Assembly: GCA_964194845.1 (NCBI GenBank)
Contig: CAXMNX010000014.1
Span: 1-64,000 of the forward strand
Length of the DNA stretch: 64,000 nt
Source of the DNA: CAXMNX01 sp964194845
GTDB taxonomy: Bacteria; Pseudomonadota; Alphaproteobacteria; Rhodobacterales; Rhodobacteraceae
Direction of reading: 5' to 3'
The notes under the pieces were generated by a model. That model ran no database searches and had not been told where the DNA came from. It worked only from the letters and a program-made list of their open reading frames with translations. Below are positions 17,803 through 27,097 of this stretch, piece after piece (positions within the stretch are counted from its first letter, which is position 1; every line of letters begins with the position of its first letter). A program made the translations under genes and the position numbers.

Positions 17803-19506
17803 ATGAGTATATTTTTCTCTTTAGATACTGGCGTTTCTGCCTATTCTAATTCTGACGATCCGCTTTCACTGCTCGCCTTTGGTGCCCGATACTCAAGCTA
17901 TCGAAACGTTGATCGTTTCCTGGATCAAACCGATGATGCCAATCTGGGGCTGATTGTTTGGCCAGGCGGAACACTCGCGGAAACTCGCGATGACCGCTAC
18001 GGGTTCGAGTTCGACGGGCTTTACAATCCCGACACCGGCAAACCGACACTCACCGAAATGATGCAGATCGCAATCGACGAAGGCGCGGCACTGTCGATCG
18101 TATTACCGACGGCCCGCTATGCAGATGATCCGGACGGGCTGGTCACAGAGTTGTGCGCCTTTCTTATGGATTTGCTTGCCGGTGATCTGGGTCCGCTGCC
18201 CGATACGCTGATCTTCGAGATCGGCAGCGAATACTACGCAAATTTCTCGGACGGCGCTTCGGGAAGTGCGGCGACGCAATATGGTTCCATCGCCGAATTG
18301 ATGGTGTCCGAAATTTCAGCTGCACTCGGCGATCCCGCGATCAATCTTGTGGAAGCCGACATCGACATCGCCGTGCAGGCCGGCAAGACCCTGGAAGACG
18401 ATGCGGCGATCCGGGCAGAACTTTCGGCCGAGACAATTCAAGACACCGACATGGTGATCCACCACCGTTTTGCATATTCCGCCGAAGGCATCGACCCGCG
18501 CATCGCCGACCTTGAACTGATACTGGATGCCTGGGCCAATGATGCAAACGCAGTCGAGCCTGATTTGTTTGTGTCGGCCTGGAACACCGTCACACTGACC
18601 CGCGCGGGCGTGCTTCAGGATTACATCGCTGAAGAAGCGCAAGCAGGAAACCAAATCACAGCCGAAGACGTCGATCTTGAAGGACGAACGACGACCGCGT
18701 TCGAGACCTACTGGCAATCACGGCTCGACGAAGTGTCGTATGGCCAGGAACACGCGGCTTACACGCTTGAAAGCTTCGCCAGCTATGCCGAGGCCGGCAT
18801 GGATGCCGGGGCAATCTATGGCGTCGACCTGATCCATCCCGGCCGCCTGAGTTTCATGGGTGACGACCAGACGAACTACGACTTTGCTGGCGCCGAGATG
18901 ATGAAGATGATCTACGAAAGCGTCGGCGACACCCATGTTCTGTCAAGCAGCGGGGATTATTCGCGGGACGATCCCGTTACTGCTTATGCATTTGAAAACG
19001 ACGACAAACTGATCGTATTTCTATCGTCAGGTGCCGCTGCCGCAGGCGACGTTGAATTGCAGATCGACGGATTTGGCGACACCTACATAGGTGTCTGGGG
19101 CGACCGGTTGACGTCCGAGACGCTGGACGACTGGATGACGATCTTCGCAGTTCCAGACAATCCTGATGTCGACGAGGCCGCGGAGGCTGAAACCTATGCC
19201 ATCGGCGTCCGCGAGGCCGCCGGCGTCGAACAACAGGGCGACACAGTGACAGTGGCATTGAACGAGCCGTTTGAAGTGGTTCGTCTGGCGTTTGCCAAAA
19301 CCGAAGCCGGCGCGGCCGAGATCGCGTCTTGGTCGGACGGCGCGGAACTTGATCTTGATCTGCCGATGATTCCGCCAGTTACCGGCACGGATGATGGCAT
19401 GGATGATGAAGGCGACGGCACCATTGACGATTTCGCGATGGTCGCCGAAGCGGCATCAATGGGGGGTGGCGGAATATTCCTGCTGCTCTTGTTGCTTCTG
19501 GTCTGA
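17803..19506 (+). CDS. Acidic, possibly exported TIM-barrel-like protein with poly-leucine C-terminus
   Basis: The 567-residue protein is very acidic, with one cysteine and no cleavable N-terminal signal. Residues 1-380 look like a glycoside-hydrolase-like barrel: VWPGGTLAET, LSIVLPTARY, IFEIGSEYYANF with a glutamate where clan-A enzymes carry the acid/base residue, and VIHHRFAY. A smaller beta domain follows (about 390-510). The tail is an acidic linker rich in D, E and G, then GGGGIFLLLLLLLV at the very end. I recall related Rhodobacterales proteins annotated as type I secretion substrates. A hydrophobic C-terminus without an N-terminal signal fits either that route or a tail anchor. No enzymatic activity is shown. 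Confidence 0.6.
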   Translation: MSIFFSLDTGVSAYSNSDDPLSLLAFGARYSSYRNVDRFLDQTDDANLGLIVWPGGTLAETRDDRYGFEFDGLYNPDTGKPTLTEMMQIAIDEGAALSIVLPTARYADDPDGLVTELCAFLMDLLAGDLGPLPDTLIFEIGSEYYANFSDGASGSAATQYGSIAELMVSEISAALGDPAINLVEADIDIAVQAGKTLEDDAAIRAELSAETIQDTDMVIHHRFAYSAEGIDPRIADLELILDAWANDANAVEPDLFVSAWNTVTLTRAGVLQDYIAEEAQAGNQITAEDVDLEGRTTTAFETYWQSRLDEVSYGQEHAAYTLESFASYAEAGMDAGAIYGVDLIHPGRLSFMGDDQTNYDFAGAEMMKMIYESVGDTHVLSSSGDYSRDDPVTAYAFENDDKLIVFLSSGAAAAGDVELQIDGFGDTYIGVWGDRLTSETLDDWMTIFAVPDNPDVDEAAEAETYAIGVREAAGVEQQGDTVTVALNEPFEVVRLAFAKTEAGAAEIASWSDGAELDLDLPMIPPVTGTDDGMDDEGDGTIDDFAMVAEAASMGGGGIFLLLLLLLV

Positions 19507-19586
19507 TCCATCCCAAAGGTCGCCTTGAAGCATACTCACGGCGTTGCTAGACCCGGGCCTGAATTACGTCCGTTCCGGAGAGGCCG

Positions 19587-20714
19587 ATGCGCGCCGATGT
19601 CGAAAATCGAGTGGCCGCGATTGAAAAGTCGCTGAACCTGCTTGCCCAGCGGATGGATTGGGACACAGCTGCGCACCGGCTGGAAGAGTTCAACGCCATG
19701 ACCGAGGATCCAAAACTTTGGGATGACCCGGAAAAAGCGCAAATACTGATGCGCGACCGGCAGATGCTTGTTGACGCCATGGATCGCTACTCTGGGATGA
19801 GCCAGGAACTTTCCGACAGCGTGGAACTCATCGAGCTGGGCGAAGCAGAAGCCGACGCTGATGTCGTGACCGAGGCCGAAGCCGCGATCGCAGCACTCCA
19901 AGACCGCGCCGCGCAGGCCGAACTTGAAGCGCTCCTCGACGGCGAAGCCGATGGCAACGACACATTTCTCGAGATCAATGCAGGTGCGGGTGGAACGGAA
20001 TCCTGCGACTGGGCCTCGATGCTGGCGCGCATGTATGTCCGTTGGGCCGAACAACACGGCTATTCCGTTGAATTGCAGTCAGAAAGTTCTGGCGAAGAAG
20101 CTGGCATAAAATCTGCCGCCTACAAGATCAGTGGGCCGAACGCCTACGGCTGGCTGAAATCGGAATCCGGCGTTCACCGGCTGGTGCGGATCAGCCCCTA
20201 TGACAGCGCGTCCCGGCGACACACCTCATTTTCGTCAGTCTGGGTCTATCCGGTCGTGGACGACAACATCGACATTGACATCAACCCAAGCGACATCCGC
20301 ACCGACACCTATCGGTCATCGGGTGCGGGCGGGCAGCACGTCAACACCACAGACTCGGCCGTTCGCATGACCCATATTCCCACCGGCATCGTCGTCACAT
20401 CATCCGAGAAATCACAGCACCAGAACCGCGACATCGCGATGAAGGCGCTGAAATCCCGGCTCTACCAGATGGAACTGGAAAGGCGCACCGCCAGCATCCA
20501 GGAAGCACACGAAAACAAGGGCGACGCAGGTTGGGGCAACCAGATCCGGTCGTACGTGCTTCAACCCTACCAGATGGTGAAGGACCTGCGGACAAACTTC
20601 GAGACCAGCGACACCCAAGGCGTGCTTGATGGCGATCTGGATGGATTTATGGCCGCAACGCTTGCCCTAGGAGTGTCCGGCATGAAACGTGACGAAGCGC
20701 GGGCCGAAGACTAA
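19587..20714 (+). CDS. prfB: Peptide chain release factor 2
   Basis: RF2 reads UGA and UAA stop codons and triggers peptide release on the ribosome. The 375-residue protein has a helical N-terminal domain, the codon-recognition tripeptide SPY (variant of SPF) in ISPYDSASRRHTSFSS, and the catalytic GGQ in SSGAGGQHVNTTDSA. The frame is continuous from an ATG preceded by GGAGAGG, so the programmed +1 frameshift of the E. coli gene is absent here. The gene follows the acidic protein by 80 bases. Confidence 0.97.
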   Translation: MRADVENRVAAIEKSLNLLAQRMDWDTAAHRLEEFNAMTEDPKLWDDPEKAQILMRDRQMLVDAMDRYSGMSQELSDSVELIELGEAEADADVVTEAEAAIAALQDRAAQAELEALLDGEADGNDTFLEINAGAGGTESCDWASMLARMYVRWAEQHGYSVELQSESSGEEAGIKSAAYKISGPNAYGWLKSESGVHRLVRISPYDSASRRHTSFSSVWVYPVVDDNIDIDINPSDIRTDTYRSSGAGGQHVNTTDSAVRMTHIPTGIVVTSSEKSQHQNRDIAMKALKSRLYQMELERRTASIQEAHENKGDAGWGNQIRSYVLQPYQMVKDLRTNFETSDTQGVLDGDLDGFMAATLALGVSGMKRDEARAED

Positions 20715-20757
20715 CGGGTAAGCCCACGTTGGCGTTCAGTAATTCAGGAGCGAAATC

Positions 20758-20791
20758 AAAAGGGCCCGAATGCCACGCCGCAAACGAGCCC
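20758..20791 (-). terminator. Putative intrinsic terminator of the bactofilin operon
   Basis: Read on the minus strand, GGGCTCG pairs with CGGGCCC around a 16-base loop (one wobble), followed by TTTT. It lies 28 bases past the bactofilin stop, in the convergent gap with prfB. Confidence 0.4.
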
Positions 20792-20818
20792 GATCAATTA
20801 CTCAGAAGTCGGTGACGG

Positions 20819-21361
20819 TCAGGCTTTCGCTTCTGCCGGTTTCGGCGCGCCTGGCGGTGTTGCCGCGGGCGATATCGGCGAAGACGTCGACAATGGCGGC
20901 ATAGTCTTGTTTCCGTTCAACGGATCCTCTTGCCGCTGAACCGAACCTTCGAAATGCGCACCGCTTTCGATCGCGATTGTTTTGTGGATGATGTCGCCCT
21001 CGACCTTGGCGGTCGACGTTAGGCGAACCTTAAGCCCGCGGACCTTGCCCACGACGCGGCCGTTGACCACAACATCGTCGGCAATGCACTCGCCCTTGAC
21101 CGTGGCATGTTCGCCAACGGTCAGAAGATGGGCACGGATATCGCCTTCGATATTGCCTTCGATATTGATGTCGCCGGTCGTCTTGATGTTGCCGGTAATA
21201 TTCAGATCAGCCGACAGAACCGACGCCGGTGGCTTTGCCTTTGGCGAAGAAGGTGTGAGGTCGCTGCTCGCTTTGCTATCGCTCATATTCGGGGCCTTTG
21301 TGGTTTCGGCCTCATCCCCGTTTTTGGGGCCAGGCTCGTTGATTTTGCTCTTAGAAAACAT
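20819..21361 (-). CDS. Bactofilin (polymer-forming cytoskeletal protein)
   Basis: The 180-residue protein has a polar N-terminal tail (1-45), a bactofilin beta-helix core at about 50-150 built of short repeats (NITGNIKTTGDINIEG, GDIRAHLLTVGEH, KVEGDIIHKTIAIESG), and a proline-rich C-terminal tail. Bactofilins assemble nucleotide-free filaments at the membrane and localise cell-wall enzymes. The start overlaps the end of the upstream M23 endopeptidase gene by 11 bases, indicating coupled translation, the arrangement known for bactofilin/LytM pairs in other bacteria. Confidence 0.93.
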   Translation of the reverse strand: MFSKSKINEPGPKNGDEAETTKAPNMSDSKASSDLTPSSPKAKPPASVLSADLNITGNIKTTGDINIEGNIEGDIRAHLLTVGEHATVKGECIADDVVVNGRVVGKVRGLKVRLTSTAKVEGDIIHKTIAIESGAHFEGSVQRQEDPLNGNKTMPPLSTSSPISPAATPPGAPKPAEAKA

Positions 21362-22655
21362 CTCTGGCTGCCTTGATGTATTTCATCGGGTTGGTGGATT
21401 TCCCGCCGACGCGCACTTCGTAATGGAGGTGGGTGCCCGTCGAGCGTCCGGTGTTTCCCATATCACCGATGCGGTCCCCGCGCGAGACCCTTTGGCCGAC
21501 CTTGACACGAATTCTTGAAAGATGTGCGTATCGTGTCTCAAACCCAAATTCGTGTTGGATCTTGATCAAAATGCCATAACCGGCCAGTCGACCCGCGTGC
21601 TTAACCACGCCATCGGCGGTGGCGTGGATCGGCGATCCGGTGGATCCGGCGAAATCGTGACCCTCGTGCTGCCGCCCCCAGCGCTGGCCAAAACCACTTG
21701 TCGACCGATAGTTGCCGCGCACCGGAAAGCCAAACGGCAGTTTCTCGGCGGCAATACGATAAAGGTTCAGCGTGTCAAGCTGTCCAAGCACATCGTTCGC
21801 GCGATCGGTCAACGGATCAACTTCGGTATCACCGGATGTCGAAAACCGGATCGGCGTAAGCGGGCCGCCCTGACCTGAATAATTGCGTCGCACCTGCTCT
21901 AGTATGCTGTCGGTGGGCAGGCCAACGGCGGAAAACATCTTGTCGATGGGCTCCAGCGACGTGGTGACGGCATCCTCGATCTGACTGAAAATGCGTTCGT
22001 TCCGCTCGGCCTCAAGACGCGCGTCCATGCTGATGCGATCCATCGCGTTCTCGGCCTGATCGACATAATCGCGCATCGAGTCTCGTTCGACTGCCAGATC
22101 GCCCAATGCAGAGGTCATGAAATTCAGTGTCGTCTCAAGATCGCCAACCCGCGTCGTGTCAGGGCTTGCGGCTTCGGTCTCGGCCAGCTTGGCGGTCAGA
22201 ACTTCGTTTTCACCGCGCTCCGCGTCACGCTCTTTCATGACATCGCGAAGCGTGGTTTGAATGACGTCTATGCCGGTTTCCAACTCGCGGCGGCGGTCTT
22301 CGGACGACAACAGCCGCGATTGCATCGCCGACACCTCGGCGAGTGCCACCGTAAAGCGTTCCTGCGCCTGGGAAGCCTCGTGCGCGCGGGCGTCTCGCTC
22401 GGTTGCAATGATATTCAGGCGCGATTCGTAAACCGCCTGATCCCGCAGCGCCTGTTCACGAAGATCACCCGCCCCAAGGCTGTGCATCAGCAGAATGGCC
22501 GACGAGATGATCGTCCAGCCAACTAAAAGCGCGGATCCGGTCAGCCCGACAAACTGGGTCATCGGGCTTAAGCGAATAAAACGAGTTTCGGTGTCCGAAC
22601 GCAGAAAAAGACGCTGCTCAGGAAAAGAGCGTTCAAAAGACGCGCGCAATTTCAT
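21351..22655 (-). CDS. Membrane-anchored M23 (LytM) peptidoglycan endopeptidase with coiled coil
   Basis: The 434-residue protein has one transmembrane helix at about 36-58, a long coiled coil at about 64-225 rich in E, R, D and A, and a C-terminal M23 zinc peptidase domain at about 325-430. Zinc ligands are visible in GHDFAG and in the HLHYEV motif, and there is a catalytic histidine in TRYAHLS, so it should be active. Enzymes of this type cut peptide cross-links and are recruited by bactofilins to set cell shape. ATG 22655 (GAGGCA upstream) is preferred to a TTG six codons earlier. Confidence 0.9.
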   Translation of the reverse strand: MKLRASFERSFPEQRLFLRSDTETRFIRLSPMTQFVGLTGSALLVGWTIISSAILLMHSLGAGDLREQALRDQAVYESRLNIIATERDARAHEASQAQERFTVALAEVSAMQSRLLSSEDRRRELETGIDVIQTTLRDVMKERDAERGENEVLTAKLAETEAASPDTTRVGDLETTLNFMTSALGDLAVERDSMRDYVDQAENAMDRISMDARLEAERNERIFSQIEDAVTTSLEPIDKMFSAVGLPTDSILEQVRRNYSGQGGPLTPIRFSTSGDTEVDPLTDRANDVLGQLDTLNLYRIAAEKLPFGFPVRGNYRSTSGFGQRWGRQHEGHDFAGSTGSPIHATADGVVKHAGRLAGYGILIKIQHEFGFETRYAHLSRIRVKVGQRVSRGDRIGDMGNTGRSTGTHLHYEVRVGGKSTNPMKYIKAARDVF

Positions 22656-22833
22656 CGCGAAAGTCTGCCTCAAACCGTCTGTCCCGTGGCCTTGTCCCGT
22701 GCAGATGGCCCTTCTGTCCTAGAAACGCCACGGGCAAATGTTAACGGCTGTGGAAAAGTCTGGCAACCTTGCAGACCCCGCGCAGCGCCGTCCGCCCGCG
22801 GCATTCGCGCAATTGGCGAATAATTGCCGATAC

Positions 22834-23646
22834 TCAGAGCTTTTCAGTCAGCGGCCAGTAAAAGTCGGGCGGCAGTCCGGCCTCGGCGCGTTTTTCCTCA
22901 TTAAACGGCGGTTTTAACACACCGTGAAAGTATTGCCGAACCAATCGGTGGAATACCGGTTTCGGATCCAGTTCGTCGCGCCCGCATAGAAAATGAAACC
23001 ACTTTGAGCCATATGCGACATGCGCGACCTCTTCGGCGTAAATTGTTTCGAGAGCGGAAACCGTTTGGTCGTCACGGGCGGATTTGAATATATTGATCAT
23101 CCCCGGTGTCACATCCAGACCGCGCGCCTCCAGCACCATCGGTACCACCGCAAGCCGACCCAAAATATCATCTGCGGTATCGTTTGCCGCGCGCCACATT
23201 CCAGCATGGGCAGCAAGCGCACCATAGTGGCTTCCGTGAGCTTCAAGACAATCGCTTATCAGGTTGAAATGCTTTGATTCTTCGTCTGCGGCTTTGACCC
23301 AGTCATCATAGAATCCAGGCGGCATTGAAACATGCCGGAACCGCGCAATAAGGTCCCAATGAAGATCGACCGCATTCAACTCGATATGCGCAACCGCGTG
23401 CAACAACGCAATTCGTCCCTCCGGTGTGCCGGGCCGCCGTTTCGGAACATTGCGCGGGCCTAAAAGCTCGGGCCGCACCGGCCGGGATGGTTGTGCGGGT
23501 GGGCGCGCATCTCCAACAGCGATCGACGCGTTTGTCTCGCGCGCGGCGAACCAGCGCGCCGCATGGGCGTGACTGCGCGCCGTCTTTTCGCGCCCGTCCG
23601 CAGTGGTCAGGACATCGACTGCCATATCTGTCAGGGTTTCGGGCAA
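22834..23646 (-). CDS. DUF455 ferritin-like protein
   Basis: The 270-residue protein has the four-helix-bundle metal motif set of DUF455: AHIELNAVDLHWDL, DEESKHFNLI and EEVAHVAYG, with glutamates and histidines spaced as in ferritin-like di-iron proteins. The biochemical role is not established. It is divergent from the AsmA-like gene and lies 178 bases downstream of the M23 gene start on the same strand. Confidence 0.85.
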   Translation of the reverse strand: MPETLTDMAVDVLTTADGREKTARSHAHAARWFAARETNASIAVGDARPPAQPSRPVRPELLGPRNVPKRRPGTPEGRIALLHAVAHIELNAVDLHWDLIARFRHVSMPPGFYDDWVKAADEESKHFNLISDCLEAHGSHYGALAAHAGMWRAANDTADDILGRLAVVPMVLEARGLDVTPGMINIFKSARDDQTVSALETIYAEEVAHVAYGSKWFHFLCGRDELDPKPVFHRLVRQYFHGVLKPPFNEEKRAEAGLPPDFYWPLTEKL

Positions 23647-23799
23647 ATCTGCGCACTCCGATCAAGATCTATAACGCCAATTTCCACCGGCGGTGAAACG
23701 GTTGAGCGCGAAAACCACGGTCGCGCGCGCTGTTGTGTCACACACATCTGTTGGGTTTTAGTGCAGCGCGTTCGAGAGTAAACATCGAATAAAGAGTAA

Positions 23800-26700
23800 A
23801 TGGGTCCGACGATGACCGAAGCCGAAACCGGCACCGAGAAACCAAAGCGAAGTAAGCGCCCCAAAAAGCACCGTGCCGGATCCGGCATGGTCTGGTCGCT
23901 GACATTGGCGACAATTATTCTGATGCTATTGGCGCTTGCGCTCAGCGGACGTGCGATGCCACTGCCGAACTGGGCGCTCGGTCGGATTGAAGCCGCTGTC
24001 AGCGAACGGCTGCCTGAAGGTGCCATAGAAATTGGAAAAGTCGCGGTGGCGCTTGGTCGTGATGGCGTGCCGCGCGTGAAATTCTCGGACATTACAATTG
24101 GTAACACCGGTGGCGGCGCTGCCGCGGTTCTGAATACCATCCAGGCCCGGATTTCGACCGGCGCGCTGCTTCAGGGCCGCCTGGCGCCGGAACGGATCGA
24201 ACTTGATGGCGCGCAGGTGACCTTGCGGCGATCGACCAATGGCCGGTTCACATTTGCCACCGCCGATGCCGAACCGGGCAACACACGCAGCCTTTCCGAC
24301 TTGCTGGCGCTATTGGATGACGCGCTTTCGGCCGATGCCCTGAAATCGATCATGGAGGTTGAAGCGCGCGGTGTGGTTATTTCGGTCGAAGACGCGCGCA
24401 CCGGGCGAATTTGGCAGGCCACCAACGCCAATCTGATATTGCGCCGCTCGGAAGACGGCCTCGCGCTGTCGGTTGCGTCCGACGTATTCAACGGCACCGA
24501 CGACGTCGCCGAAGTGCAGTTGTCGTTCCAGTTCGACCACGACACCCGCGACACGACACTTGGTGTCAATGTCGTCGATATGCCGGCTGTCGATATTGCA
24601 GTTCAATCCCCGGCGCTGGCCTGGCTCGGCGTTCTTGACGCACCCATCTCGGGTGCGGTTCGGGCTGAATATAACGGCGAAGATGGGCTAAGATCGCTGG
24701 CGGGCACGCTTGATATTGCAGCTGGCGCGCTTAATCCGGTCGAGGGTTCGGAACCGCTTCAGTTCACGTCGGCGCGGGCATACTTCGATTTTGACCACGC
24801 CCGGCAACGCATCGATTTTTCTGAACTTGCGGTGAATTCAGCCCGCCTCGCGCTGACCGCCACCGGCCAAACCTATCTAAGCGACACCAAAGACGGCTGG
24901 CCCGACGCATATCTGGGTCAGATTGTCGTGTCTGACGTCCGTTTCGAAGATAGCGATCGGTTCGAGGTGCCGCTGGAGCTTTCCGATATCCGCACCGATC
25001 TCAGACTCAAGCTGGATCCCTTTTCGGTCGAGATTGCCCAGATAACCGTCGATAATGCGGGCGAGCCGATCCGCGGTCGCGGGCGGATCGAGGCGCGATC
25101 GGATGGGTGGCATGTGTCAGTTGATGCCCAGACCGCGCAAATACTACTCGAAACGGTTAAGGCGCACTGGCCGATCAACGTCTCACCGATTACGCAGCGC
25201 TGGTTGAAAAAGAATGTACTTGAAGGTGTCTTACACGACGCCTCGGTTGCTGTTCGCAAAATCCCCGGCCAGGAGCCGGACATCGCGATGAGTTTCGAAT
25301 ATCGCGACACTGTGGTGCGGTTTCTTCAAAACATGCCGCCGATCAGCGCCGCTTCGGGGCGCGCTACCATGAACGACCGCCAGTTTGCGCTGTTTGTGCG
25401 TGAAGGCAATGTTGTGGCCGAACATGGTGGCGCGCTGGACGGGGCAGGGTCTGTGTTTATCGTTCCCGATGTTAGCGCCGAGCCCTCGCGCGGCGAATTG
25501 ACCATTGCCGCCCAGGGCACGATCCTGGCCGGGCTTTCAATTCTGAACAATCCGCCCATTCGCCTGATGGAACGGGCCAGTCGCGGCATCGACATTGCAG
25601 ACGGCAACGCCGCGATTGTTGCGGTCGTTCGCCTGCCGCTGAAGGACGGGATGAAAAATGACGACGTTGAGTATTTTGTCGCAGGCGATCTGACGTCCGT
25701 TTCGTCGGAAAAAATCGTTACAGGCAGAACGCTCGCGTCCCAAAGCATCTCGCTTGATGCAACGCCAGAGCGCATTCGCCTAAGCGGGCCTGCAACACTT
25801 GATGGCGTTGCGTTGGACCTGGAATGGGAACAACCGCTTGGGCCGCGATCCGCGCTTGGCAGCCGGGTCGACGGCACAGTAGAGCTGGGCCCCAATACAA
25901 TCGCGGCTTTTGATCTGCCGCTTCCGGCGTCGCTGGTATCCGGCCGCGGGTCCGGGGAATTTTCGCTGGCGCTTTTGCCCGATGCGCCGCCGCAACTATC
26001 GCTGACGTCTGATCTGGTTGGCCTCGGAATTAATGTCGAAGGTCTGGCATGGGCCAAGTCGCGCGATGCCTCCGGAAAAATGGAGCTAGAGGCCACTCTG
26101 GGCGAGGTGCCGGACGTCAGTCATCTGTCGGTCACGGCACCGGGATTGACGCTGGACGGACAGCTAAAATTCAAAGACGATGGCGATCTCGAAATGGCCA
26201 GGTTCAACAGCCTGAAGGTTGGCCAATGGCTGGACGCCGCTGTCAGGTTAACGCCCCGAGGTCGCGGTAAATCCCCCGCTGTAACCATCGAAAGCGGCAC
26301 ATTCGATCTGCGCGCCATGCCATTGGAACGCAACAACAGCGGAAATGACCGCGCGCCGATTGCCGTGAACCTGGATAGATTTATTGTATCCGACAGCATC
26401 CAGCTCGCGCCTGTGATCGGCCAGATTGACGCCGGGCGCGCCGGACTGTCTGGCAAATTCGAAGGCCGACTGGGCGGAAGAACACCGGTTCGCGGAACGC
26501 TTGCACCAACGAATGGCGGAACAGGCGTTCGCGTTCAGTCGGCTGATGCCGGTGGCGCCATTCGCGACGCCGGGCTAACGCCGAACGCGCAAAAAGGCAC
26601 GCTCGATATCGTTCTGACACCGGTTGTTGGCGCACCAACCGGCACCTACGACGGCGAATTTCTGATCGAAGGACTGCACTTACGAAAAGCGCCTGTTTTG

Positions 26701-27093
26701 GCTGATCTTCTGGATGCAATCAGCGTTGTCGGGCTTCTCGATCAACTTGCCGGTCCGGGGATACGGTTTGGCGCGGTTGACGGAAAATTTCGCCTGACGC
26801 CCGACGCACTATTTCTTCGTGACGCGGCCGCCGTCGGCCCGTCGCTCGGCATCTCAGCAAACGGCGTCTACGACCTCAACAGCAAAAATATGGATTTCGT
26901 GGGCGTCATATCACCGGTGTATTTCGTCAATGCAATCGGGCGGGTGGTCTCGCGGCGGGGTGAGGGGTTATTTGGATTTAACTATCGTATGACCGGTCCG
27001 ACCAGCGATCCGTCAATTGGTGTCAATCCGCTGTCGATCCTGACGCCTGGGTTTTTGCGCGAGATATTCCGAAGACCGCCGCGAACACAGTGA
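23800..27093 (+). CDS. Large AsmA-like/DUF3971 inner-membrane-anchored protein
   Basis: The 1097-residue protein has a lysine/arginine-rich cytoplasmic start, one transmembrane helix at about 31-51, and a very long beta-rich periplasmic part. It ends in an AsmA_2/YhdP-like region (LDQLAGPGIRFGAVDGKFRL... NGVYDLNSKNMDFVGVISP). Proteins of this group are proposed to bridge the periplasm and move phospholipids to the outer membrane. Start ATG 23800 or ATG 23812 are both possible; the former has AAGAG before it. The queA start follows the stop by four bases, suggesting one transcript. Confidence 0.82.
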   Translation: MGPTMTEAETGTEKPKRSKRPKKHRAGSGMVWSLTLATIILMLLALALSGRAMPLPNWALGRIEAAVSERLPEGAIEIGKVAVALGRDGVPRVKFSDITIGNTGGGAAAVLNTIQARISTGALLQGRLAPERIELDGAQVTLRRSTNGRFTFATADAEPGNTRSLSDLLALLDDALSADALKSIMEVEARGVVISVEDARTGRIWQATNANLILRRSEDGLALSVASDVFNGTDDVAEVQLSFQFDHDTRDTTLGVNVVDMPAVDIAVQSPALAWLGVLDAPISGAVRAEYNGEDGLRSLAGTLDIAAGALNPVEGSEPLQFTSARAYFDFDHARQRIDFSELAVNSARLALTATGQTYLSDTKDGWPDAYLGQIVVSDVRFEDSDRFEVPLELSDIRTDLRLKLDPFSVEIAQITVDNAGEPIRGRGRIEARSDGWHVSVDAQTAQILLETVKAHWPINVSPITQRWLKKNVLEGVLHDASVAVRKIPGQEPDIAMSFEYRDTVVRFLQNMPPISAASGRATMNDRQFALFVREGNVVAEHGGALDGAGSVFIVPDVSAEPSRGELTIAAQGTILAGLSILNNPPIRLMERASRGIDIADGNAAIVAVVRLPLKDGMKNDDVEYFVAGDLTSVSSEKIVTGRTLASQSISLDATPERIRLSGPATLDGVALDLEWEQPLGPRSALGSRVDGTVELGPNTIAAFDLPLPASLVSGRGSGEFSLALLPDAPPQLSLTSDLVGLGINVEGLAWAKSRDASGKMELEATLGEVPDVSHLSVTAPGLTLDGQLKFKDDGDLEMARFNSLKVGQWLDAAVRLTPRGRGKSPAVTIESGTFDLRAMPLERNNSGNDRAPIAVNLDRFIVSDSIQLAPVIGQIDAGRAGLSGKFEGRLGGRTPVRGTLAPTNGGTGVRVQSADAGGAIRDAGLTPNAQKGTLDIVLTPVVGAPTGTYDGEFLIEGLHLRKAPVLADLLDAISVVGLLDQLAGPGIRFGAVDGKFRLTPDALFLRDAAAVGPSLGISANGVYDLNSKNMDFVGVISPVYFVNAIGRVVSRRGEGLFGFNYRMTGPTSDPSIGVNPLSILTPGFLREIFRRPPRTQ

Positions 27094-27097
27094 CGCG

